A stretch of 64,000 bases of DNA from Gammaproteobacteria bacterium (lineage in GTDB: Bacteria > Pseudomonadota > Gammaproteobacteria > JACKNK01), in the NCBI GenBank assembly GCA_024234895.1, contig JACKNJ010000002.1, positions 5,001-69,000 of the forward strand. Direction: 5' to 3'. The notes beneath the pieces are model-generated. The model had not been told where the DNA came from. It saw only the letters and a program-made list of their open reading frames with translations, and ran no database searches. The position numbers were made by a program, and so were the translations under genes. Below are positions 59,913-64,000 of the stretch, in pieces. Positions within the stretch are counted from its first letter, which is position 1, and each line of letters opens with the position of its first letter.

Positions 59913-62334
59913 GGCGGGCCACCCGGAAGCCCAGATCATTGCGCGGTTCGCGGCTGTAGTCGCGGTAGGCGAGGCGCAGCTCGCTGATGCTGCCGTGCTT
60001 CCAGCCGGTGTCGCGCACCACATGATGCTCGCCGGTCGGCGGACCGGTCGGATTCTCGACCAGCGTAGCCGCCTCGCCCGGATACAGCGCGTACCAGTCG
60101 TTGGTCCATTCGGCGACGTTGCCACCCAGGTCGTACAGGCCGGCGGGATTGGGCCTGAAGCTGCCGACCGGCGCGCTGACGCGGAAACCGTCGTCGTAAT
60201 CCGGCACGGTCACCGCGAACACGTCGTCGATGCGCTTGTCGGCCCAGTTGCCGGACCCGGACGGTGGCGGGAAGCTGTCGCCCCAGGCGTAACGCGACGC
60301 CTGCGCACGACCGGCGACGCGCGCCGCGTAGGCCCATTCCGCTTCGCTCGGCAGGCGGTAGCCGGTGGTCATCGGCACGACCGGCTGCATGTGTCCGCCC
60401 ACCTCCTGGTAGGCCGCCGGCAGGCCCTCCTTCGCGCTCAGCCAGTTGCAGTAGCGCGCGGCGTCGTCCCAGCTCACGTTGACGACCGGCTGCTCCGGGC
60501 GGCTCAACGACTGGCCCTCCGCCATGCCGGAATCGTGCGCGGCCTTGAAGGCCTTGAACTGCGCGTTGCTGACTTCCTTCTCGGCGAGGAAATACGGCCT
60601 GGTCAGCGCCACCAGACGTTCGGATTCGTTCGCGCGCCGACCGGCCTCGCGGCGCGGCGCGCCCATCTCGAACGGTGCCGACGGTTCGAACAGGTGCAGC
60701 GTCTGGCCGTCGGCGGTGGTCTTGCGAGCGACCCTGGCGGCTTCGCGACGCTCCGTCTCGATCTGCTCGGCGGTCTTGAGCTCGACGGCGATGCGCTGCG
60801 CGACACCCACGCGCGGGGTGATCTCCAGCCGCTCGGTCACGTAACCGGGCTTGCGCACCTCGATGCGATGCGTGCGGGTCGGCAGATTGAGGCGTTTGGT
60901 GGCCGGGCCGGCGGCCTGGCCGTCGATGAAAAGCTCGGCGTCGGCGGGATCGGCGGACAGGAACACGACGCCGAACTCGGCGGCCAGCGCGACGTTCTCG
61001 CTGCGCGTCCGACCGGATTCGAGCGTCACGCTCAGGGTGCGGCCCTGGCGCCCCGCCTTGCTCAGTTTCAGTTCGTGGCCGACACCCGGTTTGAGCGCGA
61101 CGCGCAAGGGCGTGGTGCCGATGTATGCGCCATTCAGGGTCACGGTCGCGCCGGGCGGATCGCTGCCCAGATCGAGCTCGCCGTCGAGCGGCTCCAGCGT
61201 GATCTCACCGAGGTCCCGCGCGACGCCGGGCTCGGCTTGCAGGCGTTGCTGCCAGGGCTTGAATCCCTCGCGGGACAACGTCAGTTCGTGTTCGCCGCCG
61301 AGCACCTCGAAGCTCGCCGGCGTCTGGCCGATGGTGTCGCCGTCCAGCTCGATCCGGGCGCCCGCGGGCGTCGATGCCAGCGTCACGTCCGCCCAGGCGG
61401 GCGTGAGTTCGAGCGTCGCGGCAACCTCGCGGTCGCGGCCCGGCACCTCGATCGCCAGGGTGGCGGGCAGATACCGCCCGGCCTCGACGCGCAACGCATG
61501 CGTGCCGGGTTGCAGCGCGAAACGCCCGTCCGCCGCCGCGACGATTTCCGTCCCGCCGTCCCAGACCCGCACCGGCACGTCGGGACGCACGTCCAGTGCC
61601 AGCCAGCCGGGCAATTCGACCATGCGGAATTCGTGGCGCTGGAACTCGCCGGAACGCACGTCGAGGGTGGCATCCAGCGGCAGGTAACCGGCCTTGCTGG
61701 CGCGCACGCGATACTCGCCCGGCAGCGCCATCACCCGCCCGCCGAATCGGAACGGCGGCGGGAAGCCGTCGACGCTCCGCGCGTCCGGAGGGGGCTGGAT
61801 ATCGACCTCGAACGGCGTCGCCAGCAACACGAAGGCCGCCAGCAACGCGACCAGTACCGCGCCCGCGATCAGGCCACGCACCAGCCACGGGCTGGTCGGA
61901 CGACGTGGGGCGTCGGCGACGTGCGGCAACGGCTCGTCCAGGCGCGGCGCGGGCAAGGGCTCGACCGGCGGCGGTTCGCTCGGCGGCCTGATCGCCGGCA
62001 TGACCGCATGGTCGATCTCGATATCGATGAACACCTGATCGCCATCGACCTGCCAGCGCAGCACCGCGCCGCCGACCTGCACGATGTCGCCGGATTTCAG
62101 CCAGGCCGACCCGCTCAGGTGGCGGCGGTTATGGAACAGCCCGGCCTCGCCCTCGTCGACCTGCAGGAAGGCGTGACCGCGATCGAAGGCGATCCAGGCA
62201 CGGGCACCCTCGCCATCGCCCGGCAGGCGCAGATGCGCCTCCTCGCCGTGGCCGACGCCGAACGGCAGCGCGCTCTCATCCAGGCGCCGCTCGCCAGCCG
62301 CGTCGCGGATGATGAAGACCTTGCCGGTCGTCAT
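59902..62334 (-). CDS. FHA - transmembrane - PEGA - FGE-like fusion protein
   Basis: An 810-residue protein. Residues 1-110 look like a cytoplasmic FHA domain that binds phosphothreonine (GHAFLQVDEGEAGLFHNRRHLSG pattern region). A helix near residue 155 (VRGLIAGAVLVALLAAFVLL) crosses the membrane. Four or more periplasmic PEGA-type repeats follow (TPAGARIELDGDTIGQTPASF; DPPGATVTLNGAYIGTTPLRV; DPADAELFIDGQAAGPATKRL). The C-terminal 240 residues are an FGE-sulfatase (SUMF1) fold: YRLPSEAEWAYAARVAG, YDLGGNVAEWTNDWY and NDLGFRVAR. The two cysteines needed for formylglycine generation near the C-terminus are absent, so it is probably a binding module. ATG 62334 is used. Confidence 0.85.
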   Translation of the reverse strand: MTTGKVFIIRDAAGERRLDESALPFGVGHGEEAHLRLPGDGEGARAWIAFDRGHAFLQVDEGEAGLFHNRRHLSGSAWLKSGDIVQVGGAVLRWQVDGDQVFIDIEIDHAVMPAIRPPSEPPPVEPLPAPRLDEPLPHVADAPRRPTSPWLVRGLIAGAVLVALLAAFVLLATPFEVDIQPPPDARSVDGFPPPFRFGGRVMALPGEYRVRASKAGYLPLDATLDVRSGEFQRHEFRMVELPGWLALDVRPDVPVRVWDGGTEIVAAADGRFALQPGTHALRVEAGRYLPATLAIEVPGRDREVAATLELTPAWADVTLASTPAGARIELDGDTIGQTPASFEVLGGEHELTLSREGFKPWQQRLQAEPGVARDLGEITLEPLDGELDLGSDPPGATVTLNGAYIGTTPLRVALKPGVGHELKLSKAGRQGRTLSVTLESGRTRSENVALAAEFGVVFLSADPADAELFIDGQAAGPATKRLNLPTRTHRIEVRKPGYVTERLEITPRVGVAQRIAVELKTAEQIETERREAARVARKTTADGQTLHLFEPSAPFEMGAPRREAGRRANESERLVALTRPYFLAEKEVSNAQFKAFKAAHDSGMAEGQSLSRPEQPVVNVSWDDAARYCNWLSAKEGLPAAYQEVGGHMQPVVPMTTGYRLPSEAEWAYAARVAGRAQASRYAWGDSFPPPSGSGNWADKRIDDVFAVTVPDYDDGFRVSAPVGSFRPNPAGLYDLGGNVAEWTNDWYALYPGEAATLVENPTGPPTGEHHVVRDTGWKHGSISELRLAYRDYSREPRNDLGFRVARHVY

Positions 62335-62371
62335 CGCGGCCAACCTTCAGAACCGCGCTTGAGCGCAAGTC

Positions 62372-62444
62372 GTAGGAGCGGCTTCAGCCGCGAGCGGCGC
62401 AGCGACCATTCCGGGCGCCGCTCGCGGCTGAAGCCGCTCCTACG
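62372..62444. repeat. REP-like element
   Basis: GTAGGAGCGGCTTCAGCCGCGAGCGGCG and its near-perfect complement, with a short centre. It lies between the helical-repeat gene and the FHA/FGE-like gene. Confidence 0.9.
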
Positions 62445-62518
62445 ACCCGCGCGTACCCGCCCGATTGCGCTGCAACCGAATCCTGGTGTCGCGGCGTCCT
62501 GGCGCTTGACGAACGTAC

Positions 62519-64000
62519 TCACAACGCCTCCGTGCAGCGGATGCTGATCGGCGGCAGCGGCAGGCCGGGGCGGACCTGGATGACGCGGCGCACGTCGCGG
62601 TAGCCGTCGCGGCTGCCGACCACGGTGTAATCGCCCGGCGTCAGTTCCAGGCCGAGTTCCTGGAAGCGGCCCAGTTTGCTGACGTGGTAGATCGCGACCT
62701 CGGTCTCGCCGTCGGAACGCAGCGTCACCCCGAGCGGCGTGCCGGCCACCTCGACCGCCGCGCGCAGCTTGTCGACCTTGGCTTTCAAGCCCGGCTCACC
62801 GCCATTGCCGGCGGCTTTCAGCAACTGTTTGGCGTTGTGCAGCGGTTCGGCACCGTACAGCCGGTCCGGACGCGCAAGGTAATGATCGAGCTGGCGATGC
62901 AACTCCAGACGCGACTGCGCGCGGGCCAGGCCATCGCGCGCGAAACCGGTGTCGGCGTCCAGCTTCAACGCGGCCTGATAGCGCTCGACGGCGGTCGCCC
63001 AGTCCTCGCGGGCAACGGCCTCGTCGGCCTGGCGACGCAGACGGTTCAGGCTCGCGGCACGTTCAGACGCGTCGATGCGCTGGCGCAGGTCGCGCGCGGC
63101 GACATCACCGGGACTGGCCGCCTCGGCATCCTTGAGGGCTGCGCGCGCATCCGCGTAGCGACCCGCGTCCAGCGATTGCAGGGCACGGCTCATCGCGGCG
63201 TTGAAGCGCGCCGAGGCGAGCGAACCGGAGATGCGTTGCAGCGCATCCGGGGCACGCGGGTCGACACCATCGATATCGCTGGCGCGTCGATAGGCGTCGG
63301 CGGCCTGCTCCTGGTCGCCACGTGCTTCCGCATTCCGGCCGTCGGCCAGCGCGGCGAGCAGCTCGGGGCGTCTGGCGGCGCGCGCCGCACCGGTCCTCGC
63401 GGCCTCGCTGTCCGGGTCGGCGGCAACGGCGGACTCATAGGCAGCCCTCGCGGCTTCGGACTGATCCCGCGCAAGCGCGGCGTCGGCATCGCGCAGATGC
63501 CGGGCGGCGAATTCCGCGCGGCGTTCGCGCAGCGCCGTGAAGCCGGCCACGGCCTGCTCCCAGAGCTGTTTGGCGTGCGCGAACCGACCGCGCTGGAAGG
63601 CCTCGTTGGCATTGGTCATGCCGGCCAGCAGACCGCGCCATTCGTCTTCGGCCCAGCGCGGCGCCTGCGCCACCTCGAGCTCGGCCTGGCGCTGCAAGGC
63701 AGCCTGCAACGCGGCCTGGGCATCGGCGCGGGTCACCTCGGCGGAACGCGGCTCGGCGACCACCGGCGTCACGGCGTTGCCGGCCGGCTTCGCCACCTGA
63801 TCGGTCGCCGGCGCCGCGCGCTCGCCGGTCGGCATCAGCACAAGGCCGGCCGCGATCGCGATCAGCACGAACAGCGCGCCGCCGATCAGCAACCCCCGGT
63901 TGTCGCCGGACTCGCGATAGACGGTTTCGACGCTGGCGCGCCGGGCGCCGGGCGCGGCCAGGTCCGGACCGCGCCTGGCCGCCGGAATCTCGCCGCCGGC
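62519..64000 (-). CDS. membrane-anchored helical-repeat (TPR/coiled-coil) protein, 5' end outside window
   Basis: The frame is open to the window edge; about 493 codons are visible. An Arg/Ala-rich cytoplasmic stretch precedes one helix (LLIGGALFVLIAIAAGLVL, about residue 37 of the visible part). A long region of TPR-like and coiled-coil helices (AAYESAVAADPDSEAARTGA; AVERYQAALKLDADTGFARDG) follows, and the end is a PEGA-like beta domain (TPLGVTLRSDGETEVAIYHV ... TPGDYTVVGSRDGYRDVRR). It lies upstream of the FHA/FGE-like gene in the same direction and shares its PEGA theme, so it is likely another envelope part of the same system. The missing N-terminus may hold an FHA or kinase domain. Confidence 0.75.
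   Translation of the reverse strand, partial: AGGEIPAARRGPDLAAPGARRASVETVYRESGDNRGLLIGGALFVLIAIAAGLVLMPTGERAAPATDQVAKPAGNAVTPVVAEPRSAEVTRADAQAALQAALQRQAELEVAQAPRWAEDEWRGLLAGMTNANEAFQRGRFAHAKQLWEQAVAGFTALRERRAEFAARHLRDADAALARDQSEAARAAYESAVAADPDSEAARTGAARAARRPELLAALADGRNAEARGDQEQAADAYRRASDIDGVDPRAPDALQRISGSLASARFNAAMSRALQSLDAGRYADARAALKDAEAASPGDVAARDLRQRIDASERAASLNRLRRQADEAVAREDWATAVERYQAALKLDADTGFARDGLARAQSRLELHRQLDHYLARPDRLYGAEPLHNAKQLLKAAGNGGEPGLKAKVDKLRAAVEVAGTPLGVTLRSDGETEVAIYHVSKLGRFQELGLELTPGDYTVVGSRDGYRDVRRVIQVRPGLPLPPISIRCTEAL

Noticed and set aside
59764..62547. Long plus-strand open frame opposite the FHA/PEGA/FGE gene
   Set aside because: Antisense to a gene with recognisable FHA, PEGA and FGE sequence; no ribosome site and low-complexity composition.

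Overview
The window is GC-rich, gene-dense DNA that reads as a chromosomal segment of a gammaproteobacterium. The evidence is the run argC - DUF6776 protein - bactofilin - erpA - M23 peptidase, which I recall in this order in Pseudomonas, together with ptsP/rppH, a Re/Si-specific transhydrogenase operon in the split three-gene form, Tex, and a complete-looking XrtA (exosortase A) exopolysaccharide locus. REP-like elements of the GTAGGAGCGGCTTCAGCC type fit the same picture. I cannot name a species; an environmental Chromatiales- or Xanthomonadales-like lineage is my inference.

Layout. 1-3776: housekeeping genes (M23 endopeptidase, ErpA, bactofilin, DUF6776, ArgC). 3777-4185: a gene-free stretch that holds a strong promoter, a folded segment of about 95 nt and a terminator on the minus strand, a good small-RNA candidate. 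4186-11921: DUF4126 membrane protein, SCO copper chaperone with a TauE/SafE-like protein, PtsP, RppH, a HAD phosphatase, an orphan ParA and ThyA. 11936-32213 (minus): the XrtA polysaccharide/protein-sorting locus, with PrsT, a second TPR protein, the Wza-like exporter, Wzz-like chain-length protein, tyrosine kinase with a YGG-repeat tail, outer-membrane protein, ATPase, deacetylase, FemAB protein, exosortase A-EpsI fusion, amidotransferase, O-antigen-ligase-like protein and a second deacetylase. UDP-glucose dehydrogenase (32622-33962) sits divergently beside it and probably supplies UDP-glucuronate.

34020-38510 looks like a small accessory insertion between the ugd terminator and a tRNA-Thr gene. 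It has an AAA/DUF4143 ATPase behind a perfect 18-bp-arm inverted repeat, and a convergent NACHT-domain (STAND) NTPase, a family linked to phage defence. The NACHT reading frame is split by a single in-frame TGA. 38809-41662: pntAa-pntAb-pntB. 41832-49659: HNH nuclease, fructosamine-kinase-like protein, sulfotransferase, GMC oxidoreductase with a small Tat-like partner, a family 2 glycosyltransferase and two unrecognised genes, separated by REP-like repeats. 49763-54622: Tex and an OmpA protein with a long, homogenised array of 90-bp thrombospondin-3 repeats. 54737-about 55895: an IS110-family element with a structured upstream end.

56117-64000 (minus) is the most unusual part. It encodes a MotA/ExbB-type proton channel, two membrane proteins whose N-terminal helix looks like that of ExbD/TolR/MotB (with a membrane Asp) fused to a coiled coil and a von Willebrand A domain, a 50-residue secreted protein, a giant FHA-TM-PEGA-FGE-like protein that lacks the formylglycine-generating cysteines, and a helical-repeat membrane protein cut by the window edge. 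I read this as a candidate proton-driven envelope machine that I cannot assign to a characterised system. Its intergenic spaces are packed with repeats, including three tandem copies of a unit of about 170-180 bp.
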